From assembly GCA_964415885.1 (NCBI GenBank), contig CAYQCE010000022.1:1-53150 (forward strand): a stretch of 53,150 nt of DNA, given 5' to 3'. This DNA comes from CAYQCE01 sp964415885 (GTDB taxonomy: Bacteria > Zixibacteria > MSB-5A5 > JAABVY01 > JAHJOQ01). The position numbers and the translations under genes are program-made. Below, piece by piece: positions 9,206 through 18,627 of the stretch; the stretch's first letter is position 1; each line of letters opens with the position of its first letter. The notes below the pieces were generated by a model, which made no database searches, was not told where the DNA came from, and worked only from the letters and a program-made list of their open reading frames with translations.

Positions 9206-10321
9206 TTACATGAAACTGGAGGCCCAGACCGGAATCTCGATTTTGTCCGGGCCGGGATTCACCATCGTTACCTCCTTTCCATTCTGAACCAGAATTCCTC
9301 TATCGGGGGTGCCAACCACGACCACGTTTCCGTCGGATGCGACGGCTGTGATCTCCATTGCCTCGGTCCAGTACATCGGTGTCACCCATTCCTCGAAAAT
9401 CTCGAAATGCCCCCATGTCCGCGAGCCAACGAGTATCTTCCAGCCTTTGAAATCGATCGAGGTGATGTCGCAGGCGAAGAGTCCGTCATCCGGATCATAC
9501 ATATCCCATGATCCGCCATCGAAAACCCAGAGACCCTGTGATGTCCCGGCAAACAGACGGTCATATCTGTATCCGAGTGCTGCGACGCGATCGAATGCTG
9601 TTGTGTCATCCTCGAGGAATCTTCGCTTCCAGTTGTTGCCGTCATACGTGAAGAGCCCCTCGCCGTAGATCGAGACCCAGAGGTTGCCATTGCCTGCGAC
9701 AATATCGGTAACGGGTGCTTTCTCGGTGATTGTCACTGCGCTGCCGCCTGAAAACGCAAGTAAGCCTCGATTAGCGGTGCCAATGTAGACCGTGTCTGCA
9801 GAGAGCGCGAGAGCGGTGATATGAGCGTCGACCTCCGGAATCAACGGGATGACGTCGCCGTTGTCATTGCGCACGAAGAGTCCGTTTTCGGTCCCGATAT
9901 ACAGGCTGTAGCTGTCGGCGAGAAGCGCCGTCACACGATACTCGCTGAGACCGTTGTGCGCCGAGATTATCTGAATAGATGAATCGGCCGGATCGTAGAT
10001 GAACACCCCGCCGTCCGTGCCGGCTACCGCTCGACCGTCGAGCACCGTAGCGCAGTTGACGTGCGAGAAATCTACATTGAGGGTATCAAAGCGAATGATC
10101 GGGTCCTGCAACAGCGGAGTGAATCCGGTGTCTGATAGTGATTCCACCATTGGATCATCGCCGACAGAGTCGATTGAAAGCCCATCGGTGATCTCGATCG
10201 ATGTTCTCGATCCCTCGAGCGGCGAGATCGCCTTCCTCTTTTCGATGCTGACGCTGAGTACGACCAGTACGACTGCTACGGCAGCCAGAAGCGTTGCTGA
10301 GAATAGAACTCGTTCTCTCAT
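9206..10321 (-). CDS. Membrane-anchored beta-propeller protein (two-component regulator propeller type)
   Basis: A 371-residue protein with one N-terminal membrane segment (FSATLLAAVAVVLVVLSVS) and the rest outside. From about residue 90 it has repeated blades of the form ALLADSYSLYIGTENGLFV, ALALSADTVYIGTANRGLL and RLFAGTSQGLWVFDGGSW, typical of the Reg_prop or ligand-binding propeller families. No enzymatic motif is seen; binding or display at the envelope is likely. The start at 10321 is chosen because AAAGGAG lies seven bases upstream; longer readings run into non-protein-like sequence. It is transcribed away from the dehydrogenase gene. Confidence 0.75.
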   Translation of the reverse strand: MRERVLFSATLLAAVAVVLVVLSVSIEKRKAISPLEGSRTSIEITDGLSIDSVGDDPMVESLSDTGFTPLLQDPIIRFDTLNVDFSHVNCATVLDGRAVAGTDGGVFIYDPADSSIQIISAHNGLSEYRVTALLADSYSLYIGTENGLFVRNDNGDVIPLIPEVDAHITALALSADTVYIGTANRGLLAFSGGSAVTITEKAPVTDIVAGNGNLWVSIYGEGLFTYDGNNWKRRFLEDDTTAFDRVAALGYRYDRLFAGTSQGLWVFDGGSWDMYDPDDGLFACDITSIDFKGWKILVGSRTWGHFEIFEEWVTPMYWTEAMEITAVASDGNVVVVGTPDRGILVQNGKEVTMVNPGPDKIEIPVWASSFM

Positions 10322-10453
10322 TTTGTATCTCCTTTCGGTTTGTGGTTCTTGTTGATTCTGACCCATAGCTATTGCATTAACTGTGCCATGAGCGTAAGGG
10401 GTTGTGCGGCAAAGATATGTGGGCACAGCAGGGGGTTTTTGACTGTGTTTCCT

Positions 10454-10469
10454 GTGTCACGCCTGACAC
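10454..10469. promoter_or_regulatory. Inverted repeat in divergent intergenic region
   Basis: GTGTCA-cgcc-TGACAC is a perfect 6-bp inverted repeat between the divergent propeller and dehydrogenase genes. It could be an operator or a small hairpin; no neighbouring regulator suggests which. Confidence 0.3.
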
Positions 10470-10559
10470 ACATTCGGTATGCTACGGTTGTGAAGACAGG
10501 GAACTCGTGCGCGGATTCATCATTTGGACATGTAAGAGACACTGCAATCGGAAAGGAAC

Positions 10560-11381
10560 ATGGGGAACATGCTGGCTGGGAGAAAAGGACGACTTGCGCT
10601 TGTAACGGGCGCCTCGAGCGGACTTGGCGAGGTCTTCGCTCGGAAGCTCGCGCGGGCTGGAATGAACGTGATCCTCGTCGCTCGTCGCGAAAAACTGCTG
10701 CGCGAGCTTGCAGCCGAGTTGAGATCTGAGTTCGGTGTGGATGTTCATGTATGTGTTGCTGATCTTGTTTCCGAAGAGGATATCGTCAGGGTAGCGGAAC
10801 TTATTAAGGAGCGGAAACCATCGATGCTTGTTAACAACGCAGGATTCGGTCTCTCGATCCCGTTTGTCGAGTCGGAGATCGACTCGCAGATTGCGATGGT
10901 CCGACTTCACTGCGAGACACCGGTCAGGCTGATGCACGCCGCGCTTCCATCGATGATCGATAAACGTGACGGCGATATCATCAATGTTTCATCTGTGGCT
11001 GGATTTCTCGCCAGTCCGGGCAGCGGCAATTACTGTGCATCGAAAGCGTATCTGACGACATTCTCTGAGAGCCTTCATATGGATGTGGAACGGAAAGGTG
11101 TTCGGGTCCAGGCGCTGTGTCCCGGTTTCACTCACACCAATTTCCACGCCACTGGGAGTATGGCTAACTTCGAGAAAAGTGATGTGCCGGACAGAATGTG
11201 GATGGATGCCGAGGATGTCGTGGAGACATCCGTGAAAGCTCTCGATCGAGATAAGAGCGTAGTTATACCCGGACTCATCTATCGATTCGTGGTGTGGTTT
11301 GTGGGGTTGAGTATCGCCCGACCGTTGGTCAGAGCGAGCATGCGGAAGCATGCCCGTAAACTGGAACAACGTAACGGGTGA
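10560..11381 (+). CDS. Short-chain dehydrogenase/reductase
   Basis: Classical SDR of 273 residues. It has the NAD(P)-binding TGASSGLGE, the ARRE segment that often indicates NADP preference, NNAGFG, the catalytic serine in INVSSVAGF and the catalytic YCASK. The C-terminus holds a hydrophobic stretch (YRFVVWFVGLSIARPLV) and a basic tail, as in the membrane-associated DltE/YqjQ-like subgroup. The substrate cannot be told from sequence. Two starts are possible, at 10560 (after GGAAAGGA) and at 10569. It stands alone ahead of tRNA-Pro. Confidence 0.9.
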   Translation: MGNMLAGRKGRLALVTGASSGLGEVFARKLARAGMNVILVARREKLLRELAAELRSEFGVDVHVCVADLVSEEDIVRVAELIKERKPSMLVNNAGFGLSIPFVESEIDSQIAMVRLHCETPVRLMHAALPSMIDKRDGDIINVSSVAGFLASPGSGNYCASKAYLTTFSESLHMDVERKGVRVQALCPGFTHTNFHATGSMANFEKSDVPDRMWMDAEDVVETSVKALDRDKSVVIPGLIYRFVVWFVGLSIARPLVRASMRKHARKLEQRNG

Positions 11382-11409
11382 GGGGGGAGTCAGTTAAGCA
11401 CGATGTTTC

Positions 11410-11437
11410 TTGACTTAAAGACCGTACCGTCTATATT
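11410..11437 (+). promoter_or_regulatory. Promoter of tRNA-Pro
   Basis: TTGACT (11410-11415), 16 bases, TATATT (11432-11437), ten bases upstream of the tRNA. This is close to the sigma70 consensus and well placed. Confidence 0.7.
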
Positions 11438-11447
11438 TTCGACTATT

Positions 11448-11521
11448 CGGGGTGTGGCGCAGTCTGGCAGCGCGCTTGCTTTGGGAGCAAGATGTCGGAG
11501 GTTCAAATCCTCTCACCCCGA
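11448..11521 (+). tRNA. tRNA-Pro (anticodon TGG)
   Basis: A 74-nt cloverleaf. Acceptor stem CGGGGTG / CACCCCG, D arm starting GGCGCAG, anticodon arm CTTGC-TTTGGGA-GCAAG with TGG in the loop, T arm GGAGG-TTCAAAT-CCTCT, discriminator A. CCA is not encoded. Confidence 0.96.
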
Positions 11522-11617
11522 TATGTTTGTGTTCCACCATCCTTCCGCGAATAGATCCCGACATTTGCATTATCTCAGGGCTGAGTATATAATGGTGACA
11601 ACTCAACGCTAACGGAT

Positions 11618-13198
11618 ATGAAAGCGAGTCTTATGACAATTCGAGAGGAAGCTCTTAGTCAGGCAGAAGCGAAAGGAATAAGCAGAGAATCTCTTGAGTG
11701 GCAATTGGAGACATTGCGCAAGGGATTGCCACCGGCCAGGCTTGTGCGGCCCTGTACTCCCGGCGATGGGGTCGTACGAATATCGAGTCACCGATTTGAC
11801 GATCTCACGACACTACACTCCGAGGCACAGAAGAGAGGACGTGTCACCAAGTTCGTTCCCGCATCGGGTGCCGCGACGCGGATGTTCCGCGACCTCGTGG
11901 CGATCAAGAATGCTAACTATGATCTCTCTATGGATGCTCTCGAGGAGCAAGCCGGTAACGGCCATGACCAGGCCGAGTTTGCACTCAGGTTCTTCCGGAA
12001 TATCCGGCGTTTCGCGTTCTACGATTCACTCAAGATAGCTGCCGAACGCATTGGGGAGAACCTGACCGAGCTCATGAGAAGTGACAAGCTTCGCGAGGTG
12101 TTGGAGCTGCTCCTGGATGAACGTGGGCTGAATTATGGTTCGCTGCCTAAGGGTATGATCCCGTTTCACAGATATTTCAAGAGACCGCGCACTCCGTTCG
12201 AGGAGCATTTGTCCGAGACGATTGAGCTGACTACAGACTCGGGCGGAACCGCGCGGATACACTACACGGTGCCATCGAAATTTCGCGAACTGATCGAAAG
12301 GCATCTCGGCGAGGCGCTCGAGCGCCTTGAGCGGGATGATGTCACAATCGAGATCACGCTTTCTGAGCAATCGGAGTCGACTGATACAATCGCAATCGAT
12401 ATGGATGGCAACCCGTTCGAGGTCGGGTCCTCCGAGTTTCTTTTCCGTCCCGGCGGACACGGAGCGCTTTTGAAGAACTTGAACGATCTCTTCGCTGACA
12501 TTCTGCTGATTAAGAACATCGACAATATAGTCCCAGAGCCGTACAACGACGATTCCATGATGTACTGGAAGATACTCTCCGGGTATCTTCTCAGCATTCA
12601 GCGACGGGCATACGGATTTGTCAGACAGATCAAGGATGGCAACTCGAATGATGAGCTGGTGACGGAAGCGTTGGATTTTGCCTGCGACGAGATATACTGC
12701 AATCGTCCCGACGACTGGGATACTCGGCCGCTCGAGTCGAAGAGCGAATTCGTCGTGGATAAACTCGACAGACCGATCAGGGTTTGCGGAATGGTCCGCA
12801 ATGAGGGAGACCCGGGCGGTGGCCCGTACTGGGTTGAACATCCCGATGGCAGAATCACTCCACAGATAGTAGAAACGGCTCAAATGGACCTCGACGATCC
12901 AGGGCAGCGCGAGATAGTCGAATCGTCGACACACTTCAATCCCGTCGTGCTCGTGTGCGGGATCAAAAATCACGCAGGAATGAACTTCGATCTGATGGAA
13001 TACCGCGATACAAACGCCGCGTTCGTCAGCAGGAAATCACGGGACGGCAGGCCTCTGAAGGCGCTCGAGCTTCCAGGGCTGTGGAATGGTTCGATGGCGT
13101 GGTGGAATACGATTTTCGTTGAGATTCCCTACCGTATCTTTAATCCGGTCAAGACCGTGAACGATCTGCTCAAAGGACGTCATCAGCTCGAAAGTTAA
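11618..13198 (+). CDS. DUF4301 family protein
   Basis: A 526-residue cytosolic protein that I recognise as DUF4301, a family found mainly in Bacteroidota and relatives, of unknown function. The segment KFVPASGAATRMFRDL near residue 85 resembles the G-x-G-T-R-M loop of sugar nucleotidyltransferases. Later segments such as FLFRPGGHGALLKNLNDL, IKNIDNIVPE and VCGMVRNEGDPGGGPYWV fit a nucleotide-sugar enzyme fold. That link is inference. The start is uncertain between ATG at 11618 and at 11633. It is a single gene between tRNA-Pro and a hairpin. Confidence 0.8.
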   Translation: MKASLMTIREEALSQAEAKGISRESLEWQLETLRKGLPPARLVRPCTPGDGVVRISSHRFDDLTTLHSEAQKRGRVTKFVPASGAATRMFRDLVAIKNANYDLSMDALEEQAGNGHDQAEFALRFFRNIRRFAFYDSLKIAAERIGENLTELMRSDKLREVLELLLDERGLNYGSLPKGMIPFHRYFKRPRTPFEEHLSETIELTTDSGGTARIHYTVPSKFRELIERHLGEALERLERDDVTIEITLSEQSESTDTIAIDMDGNPFEVGSSEFLFRPGGHGALLKNLNDLFADILLIKNIDNIVPEPYNDDSMMYWKILSGYLLSIQRRAYGFVRQIKDGNSNDELVTEALDFACDEIYCNRPDDWDTRPLESKSEFVVDKLDRPIRVCGMVRNEGDPGGGPYWVEHPDGRITPQIVETAQMDLDDPGQREIVESSTHFNPVVLVCGIKNHAGMNFDLMEYRDTNAAFVSRKSRDGRPLKALELPGLWNGSMAWWNTIFVEIPYRIFNPVKTVNDLLKGRHQLES

Positions 13199-13230
13199 AT
13201 CCGGTCGCGACAATTAGAGTTGAGCATAAC

Positions 13231-13263
13231 AAGGCCCGACGATCTCGCGATCATCGGGCCTTC
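13231..13263 (+). terminator. Hairpin terminator after the DUF4301 gene
   Basis: AAGGCCCGA / TCGGGCCTT (13231-13239 with 13254-13262) enclosing a further GATC-type stem. The T tract is short, so termination may be partial. Confidence 0.65.
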
Positions 13264-13793
13264 TAACAAGATCCCCCTCAATCTCAATTCACGGAACGTG
13301 ATTGTTTGAGGAGCAGCAGTTTACAATTTCATCCGATCTTTCGGTTTGTATACCGACAGACAGTACCTCACCTCAACTTGCAGCGAAGTCTATCGGTTTG
13401 TCTCTTCGTCCTCTAAGGAATGCGACCTGATCTTGATTCAATATATCGAATTTCGACTTGAATTGGAAGCAGTTTATAGATCAAACATGGGCTTCATCTT
13501 TCATTTCTGTTCAAAACAATGTCGGGGAGCAGACTTTCGTCTGCCCCCCGGTCTTAGAAGTGTCCCCCACACACCGAGAGAAACGGGAGAACTTAAAAGA
13601 AGCACCTGGTGCCGCCCTTTGGGGCTAATCCTATGTCCGCCTCTCGCACCACACATGAGCCGTACGTTTTTTCTGCTCCCCGTTTACGGGATTGTCGCTA
13701 GTCTACGGCTCTACTAAGGGGTGTAGAAAACAGGTGTCTGTAGTACTCCTCCCTTACAAGTTAGTGTGTCGGCACTGGTCGTATTCCTGGCAT
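13264..13793. other. Non-coding region with strong secondary structure
   Basis: About 530 bases between convergent genes with no protein-like frame. It contains GGGGAGCAGAC-tttc-GTCTGCCCCC (about 13524-13545), a near-perfect long hairpin; the palindrome GCACCTGGTGC near 13602; GCCCTTTGGGGC near 13613; and short matches such as CGTACG. On the minus strand this lies just downstream of the S8 protease gene. It could be a decayed mobile-element end or a structured RNA; neither is established. Confidence 0.4.
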
Positions 13794-15212
13794 TTAGTCC
13801 GAGCAGGCGGGTTCATCACCAGTTCCAGCAACATATGCTCCGAGATAGACTACATCATCGATATCGATTCTGCCGCTGCCGTTCACATCCCCGGAGTCCA
13901 AGGGATCGGGCGCCGGTGAGCCGTAGTTGACATATCGCTGAAGAGCATCGGTGTCGTCCGAGTTGACAGCCCCGTCCGCGTTGACATCTCCGCAGATATA
14001 CTCTCCCGGGTCGGCGACATAGTCGACGGCTGCATCGGCATCGAGACAGCCGTAGCCGTAGTAATTGTCGTGCGGGTAAACTGTACCCCAGTCGAGTTCG
14101 GTCTCGGCTTCACTCCTTATCCGGTAGCGGATCGGATCGGTTGTTAGGGTCGAGTCGTCGTCGCGCATGAGCGCGCAACCTCCAGAGACAAGAGCAGTGG
14201 CAAAGGAGGTTCCGCTCCATATGCCCCAAATCGTATCACCGGGAATCGCGCTGTAGAGGTTGACTCCCGGTGCGCATACATCTATGTGGCCGCCGTAGTT
14301 GGAGAACGATGCGACTGAGTCAGTTTCATCTATTGCGCTTACGGCCGTAACCCAGGGATAGCCAGCCGGATACAGCACCGTGTCGGATGAGTCATTCCCT
14401 GCGGCTGCAACAAGTGCGATTCCTGACTCGAATGCGTCCTGGCAGGCGTCGAGCAATGTAGAGCTCGTGTCCGAGCTTCCGAAGCTCATGTTTATGACAT
14501 CTACTTCTTCCTGAATTGCGAGGTAGATGCTTTTGGCGACATCGAAGTACGTGCCGTCACCATCGCCATCGAAGGCTCGTATCGGCATTATCTTGCAGTC
14601 CGGCGCGGCCAAAAGGACCAGTCCTGCTATGAAAGTACCATGCCCGCAGGCGGAGCCTGTGTCCTCAGCAGGGGTCGTGTCGTCGTCGATGTAGTCGTAC
14701 ATGGTATCTGTGAGAGTGCTGTCGAAGAGAGGATGGGTCAGGTCGATTCCGTTGTCGATTATTGCCACGACAGTCCCTTCGCCGGTTGCCGTAGCGTGCG
14801 CCGAGTCGAGCTTGATCTTGTCGACAGCGTCCTGATCATAGAATTCATCCGGGTCCGAGCCACGGAGAAAGACCGCCTGATTCTCGACATCGGGTTTTAT
14901 CGTGCCGATCTGCTTGAGCTTCGGAAGTGCGATCTTCCGGTTTGGCTCGACCTTCTGTACGCCCTCCAGCTTCAGGAGCGTATCCGTGACAGTTGCCGAG
15001 GACAGGTTTGCGGGATAAGTAAAGAGATAGATGTTCGCACTCATGATGCTGTCTGCTTTGACCAAACCGGTAATTGGAGCGTTTGATAGATCAAGTGTGG
15101 TCGTGTTCGCTCTGACAATCACCTGCCCGGGGACGACATCGCCGGCAACGGCCATGGAAATGGCTGCGAGGAGACACACGGTCCCCACCGTGATAGAAAC
15201 GCGGTAGTTCAT
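13794..15212 (-). CDS. Secreted subtilisin-like S8 serine protease with dockerin
   Basis: A 472-residue protein with a signal peptide (ending MAVAGD), a short prodomain, an S8 catalytic domain and a C-terminal type I dockerin. The triad is intact: Asp153 in AIIDNGID, His191 in CGHGTFIAG, Ser336 in WSGTSFATA, with the oxyanion Asn in AAAGNDSS. The dockerin (about 408-462) has two calcium loops, GDVNADGAVNSDD and GDVNGSGRIDIDD. Dockerins bind cohesins, so surface or complex attachment is expected; no cohesin is seen here. It begins 16 bases after the TPR-CHAT gene, so it is probably the last cistron of the sigma/CHAT operon. Confidence 0.92.
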   Translation of the reverse strand: MNYRVSITVGTVCLLAAISMAVAGDVVPGQVIVRANTTTLDLSNAPITGLVKADSIMSANIYLFTYPANLSSATVTDTLLKLEGVQKVEPNRKIALPKLKQIGTIKPDVENQAVFLRGSDPDEFYDQDAVDKIKLDSAHATATGEGTVVAIIDNGIDLTHPLFDSTLTDTMYDYIDDDTTPAEDTGSACGHGTFIAGLVLLAAPDCKIMPIRAFDGDGDGTYFDVAKSIYLAIQEEVDVINMSFGSSDTSSTLLDACQDAFESGIALVAAAGNDSSDTVLYPAGYPWVTAVSAIDETDSVASFSNYGGHIDVCAPGVNLYSAIPGDTIWGIWSGTSFATALVSGGCALMRDDDSTLTTDPIRYRIRSEAETELDWGTVYPHDNYYGYGCLDADAAVDYVADPGEYICGDVNADGAVNSDDTDALQRYVNYGSPAPDPLDSGDVNGSGRIDIDDVVYLGAYVAGTGDEPACSD

Positions 15213-15228
15213 TTCGATTTCCTTTGAG

Positions 15229-17976
15229 TTAGATGCCTAAAAGAACGAATGGACTCCAGAATGCAGGCCTGGGTTGCTCTTCACGCATCTTCAGGAGTGC
15301 GGAACGGTAGGCAGAGGGAATATCAGCTTGATTAGAGAGGCTTCCGTAAAACTCTCTCATGAAAGCGGCACTCACTCTATCTGAGACCAGCCAGAGTGAA
15401 GCGAGTACGAATCTGGCTCCGGCTCTGTAGAATGCCCTTGCCAGACTGAACGAGTTGCCATAATATATGCCCGAGGCGGCCGTTTGGCAACCTGATAGGG
15501 CAACGAGCCTCGAATTGATTCCGTGCGACATCAGATCGAACGGGAACAGAGGGCCGTCGGCGAGGAGAATTCGCGAGAACAGCGGATTCTCGGAAGCTCG
15601 CATCGCGTGCGATGCAATGTGCACAAAACCCCTCGATTTCGCGAGCTCTCGTTTAAGGTTTTCCCCGGTAGCATCTTTAGCGGTGTACAATCTCGATCCG
15701 GGGAAGAATCGGCTAATCTGCTCTGTCTCTTCACGAACAAAGGTCAGATGTTCCAGCGGTACCTCGAATACTGCGGATCTTGACTTGGTAGTGATGGTCG
15801 CTCTTCGATTCCTTGTTTCAATGTCGAACGGGTTCACCGGCAAGCGGATGTCATAACGATTATACAGGCATTGACCATCGCTGTCCTCCAATGAGAGATA
15901 GGGGATCTGCGAGAATTCCTTGTCGACAATGAGATACACACGCTCGACTTTGCCTGGAAGTCTCAATGGTGCGATCAGCCACTCATGAAATGTGCCGAGA
16001 TAGGCGTGAAATGCCGCATCGTCTATGCCCACGCGAACAGCGCTTACAACGTCGGACTCCATCAGGAAATGGTATTCACGAATCGAACGGCGCAGTTGCT
16101 CCATACTGAGCGGCAGCTCGACATAGCGGACATTTCCGTTCAAGCAGACAAAAGCGCCGGGCTTACCGCCCAAATCGACGTAGCTGACAAGAGCTTCGTC
16201 GGAGCCGAGTTCAGGGATCCTCTGAAGTGTCTGCTGATTCGTCCCGCGATGAACTGATCTGTCGGAGACATAGGTCCTGACCTTACGCTCTATCCTCCAC
16301 AGTCGTTCCTCGAGCCTGCGATAGCCGGGTGCTGATTTCGCTTCTGCCCTGTAGTCTCCGATTGTAGTGTCGAGCCTGCGGAGCCGCGTTAGAACTCGAT
16401 ATCTCTCTTCGAGCAGCTTGGGCGGGATTTCCTTTTCGACACGAGAATCCGGTACGACCCGGTTGTTAAGCAGCGAATACGATTTGAGATGATTGAGAAG
16501 CGCGGATCGATTGTCACCGCATTCGAGTGTGCTCGAAACGAGCTTCTCGAATGACTCAATCTTGTCAAGTGTGAAGAAGAAACCGAGTTCATCATTCCGG
16601 AGGGAGGTCACCATCCCCTCGACCGTATCTGTTGCCTTGCGGTAGTAGTCAATCGCGCGCCGGCTGTCGCCTCTTCGGCGAAACGCATCCCCTATTATCA
16701 TCAATAGTCTGTGGCGCTGATAGCTCACCAGTCCTCGTCGAAGCAATCTTGTGGCGTTGTTTATGTGGGACTGTGTCGGGTTGCTCATCAATTTAAGCGC
16801 AGCCAGTGTGATGCGAGCGTCGGTGATCCTGCGTTCGTCTTTGCTTGTCTCCAGCAGCCTCAGACTCTCGGTAATCTGCTCGCGGGCTTTCTCGTATTCG
16901 CCGGCGGCAATCAGATGTGCTGCGAATGCCACCGCGGTGACTCCCATCCACAGCCTGTTGTCGAGCTCCCTGAAAATAGCGGAGGACCTCTTCAGGTGTT
17001 TTCGTGCTTCTCGCGATTCTCTGAGCGCGCTGAGGGCCTGCGAGATGAAGTACTCGGCTTTGGCTTCCTCATATTTGAGCTCCATGTTCCTGCAGACCAC
17101 GATCGCGTCCCGGCCTGTCGCAATTGCCGAGCTGTACTGGTTAAGGTGAACATTGATCTCGGTGAGATCCAGCAACGTAACCGCCTCGCACGCCTTGTCA
17201 CCGAGGCGATCAGCCTCATCTGCGACTTTTTCGAATAGTCTAAGCGCTTCTGAGAATTCATCGTTGAGAAAATGCAGGTAGGCGAGTCCGTAGTCTGCAC
17301 GCAGCACGCTGATCGGTTTAGCTTTCTCGAAACCCAGCTTTCTGGCATTCTCGTAGAGCTTCTTAGCCTCCCGGAGATTTCCCAGATTTGCCTCGACGTT
17401 CGCGAGGTTATGCTCGTGGTCCGGGTCCGGTTCGCTCAATAACTGCCGTGATTTCTTGATCCAGTATCTCGCCATCCGATTATTGTCTCGGCTGTGGTAG
17501 AGGAGACCAAGATTATTCATGATCATAGCGCACTTGTCGTACTCAGCCTTCCTCCGGAAAAAGCGCAGAGCTTTCTTCCCGTGCTCGATAGATTTTTCGT
17601 AATCGCCCATGCCGGCATATACGAACTGAAGCCCCCAGTTTGCTCTCGCCATAGAGCGGTAGTTGCGGTGTGAGCGGAATTTCTTCAACGCGCTCTCATA
17701 TTGTCTTGCAGCCTCTTTCTTCCTTCCGTTGTAGAAGCGGAGTCTCCCCGACGCACATTCGAGAATGGGTATAGCCTTCTCGGGAACGAATCGCTTGACC
17801 CTCACAATATGCTTGAAATACTGATTTGCTTTTCGGATATCCTCGGACAGGAGGCGTATCAGCGAACGGTCGACATCGTGCACGAACTCGATAGCATTGC
17901 CGGAGTAATGCTCAGTCACGATTCTGTCGAAAGCACTCTTCGAACGAATGCGCGAGATTTCAGCAAGCCTCACCAT
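15229..17976 (-). CDS. TPR-CHAT caspase-like protease
   Basis: A 915-residue protein without signal peptide. Residues about 80-560 are tandem tetratricopeptide repeats (for example AMARANWGLQFVYAGMGDYE, AMIMNNLGLLYHSRDNNRMA). The last 280 residues form a CHAT domain, a caspase-fold cysteine peptidase. The catalytic pair is present: His790 in VHIASHAM and Cys830 in ALSGCQTA, followed by the typical GNSFSLARAFYRAGARFVLASLW and a C-terminal PFVLLGI. In known systems the TPR part senses a partner and the CHAT part then cleaves a specific protein. It begins nine bases after the putative anti-sigma gene and precedes an S8 protease, in one apparent operon with a sigma factor. Substrate and trigger are unknown. 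Confidence 0.93.
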   Translation of the reverse strand: MVRLAEISRIRSKSAFDRIVTEHYSGNAIEFVHDVDRSLIRLLSEDIRKANQYFKHIVRVKRFVPEKAIPILECASGRLRFYNGRKKEAARQYESALKKFRSHRNYRSMARANWGLQFVYAGMGDYEKSIEHGKKALRFFRRKAEYDKCAMIMNNLGLLYHSRDNNRMARYWIKKSRQLLSEPDPDHEHNLANVEANLGNLREAKKLYENARKLGFEKAKPISVLRADYGLAYLHFLNDEFSEALRLFEKVADEADRLGDKACEAVTLLDLTEINVHLNQYSSAIATGRDAIVVCRNMELKYEEAKAEYFISQALSALRESREARKHLKRSSAIFRELDNRLWMGVTAVAFAAHLIAAGEYEKAREQITESLRLLETSKDERRITDARITLAALKLMSNPTQSHINNATRLLRRGLVSYQRHRLLMIIGDAFRRRGDSRRAIDYYRKATDTVEGMVTSLRNDELGFFFTLDKIESFEKLVSSTLECGDNRSALLNHLKSYSLLNNRVVPDSRVEKEIPPKLLEERYRVLTRLRRLDTTIGDYRAEAKSAPGYRRLEERLWRIERKVRTYVSDRSVHRGTNQQTLQRIPELGSDEALVSYVDLGGKPGAFVCLNGNVRYVELPLSMEQLRRSIREYHFLMESDVVSAVRVGIDDAAFHAYLGTFHEWLIAPLRLPGKVERVYLIVDKEFSQIPYLSLEDSDGQCLYNRYDIRLPVNPFDIETRNRRATITTKSRSAVFEVPLEHLTFVREETEQISRFFPGSRLYTAKDATGENLKRELAKSRGFVHIASHAMRASENPLFSRILLADGPLFPFDLMSHGINSRLVALSGCQTAASGIYYGNSFSLARAFYRAGARFVLASLWLVSDRVSAAFMREFYGSLSNQADIPSAYRSALLKMREEQPRPAFWSPFVLLGI

Positions 17977-17985
17977 TGCGGTGGC

Positions 17986-18579
17986 CTATGTTTGCAGGTC
18001 CAGATCTGCGGTCATGTGGAGTTTGCGACCGACATATACCTTTAATGTACAGTGCCCCGACTCTACACGCTCGAAGCGGAACACTCCGTGCTTGTTTGCC
18101 GCAGCTTCCTCCAGTAGATGACGACCACGATATAGCTTCACCTTGATAGACTGCGGTTTGTCGTGCTCGGACAGCATTCCTATCAGCTCGAAGCTCATGT
18201 ACCCCACCAGATATGCCGTCAGGGAGAGCGTCGATTCTCCAGAACGGAATTTCAGTCTGCGACTGTCGGTTGAGATGTCTCGGTAGCCGGCGGACGGACG
18301 AGTGAGCGATGAATCATATGTCGTCAGCGCATGCAGACCTGATTTCGTGCGTTTCATGGCCTCGTTGAGCTGCCGATCGAGAAGTCTGTGCGCGGATGCC
18401 GCCATGGATGACTCAGTATCGGCAGATTCAGCTTCGAGCGCCGATCTGACATATTCAACCATTGCATCCAGCGCGGGATCCTCTCTGAGAAGTTTCTCAA
18501 ATTCCTCTAGTTCCTTCGCTGATAACTCTCCGGATAGATATGCAATGACCTTGCGATATATTTTCTTATTCTTGCTCAC
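17986..18579 (-). CDS. Putative soluble anti-sigma factor
   Basis: A 197-residue protein. Its N-terminus (YLSGELSAKELEEFEKLL, then REDPALDAMVEYV) matches the usual start of anti-sigma factors but lacks the zinc-binding HxxxCxxC motif. A helical middle follows. The C-terminal third (VKLYRGRHLLEEAAANKHGV, then FRFERVESGHCTLKVYVG) looks like a small carboxypeptidase-regulatory-like beta sandwich. No transmembrane segment is seen, so unlike most anti-sigma proteins it would be soluble. It lies directly between the sigma gene (48-base gap) and the TPR-CHAT gene (9-base gap). Control of the sigma factor, with possible cleavage by the CHAT protein, is inference from position. Confidence 0.6.
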   Translation of the reverse strand: MSKNKKIYRKVIAYLSGELSAKELEEFEKLLREDPALDAMVEYVRSALEAESADTESSMAASAHRLLDRQLNEAMKRTKSGLHALTTYDSSLTRPSAGYRDISTDSRRLKFRSGESTLSLTAYLVGYMSFELIGMLSEHDKPQSIKVKLYRGRHLLEEAAANKHGVFRFERVESGHCTLKVYVGRKLHMTADLDLQT

Positions 18580-18627
18580 TTATACCGCCTTTATCTATAA
18601 TGTCTCAAATCAATCGAGAAATAGTAC

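Noticed and set aside
13630..13720. Group II intron domain V, suggested by GAGCCGTACG
   Set aside because: The rest of the 34-base domain V hairpin with its AGC triad and bulge cannot be drawn on either strand, and no reverse transcriptase is near.
13346..13919. Plus-strand frames between DUF4301 and the S8 protease gene
   Set aside because: Composition is not protein-like, they run through hairpins and into the antisense of the protease, and no ribosome sites are seen.
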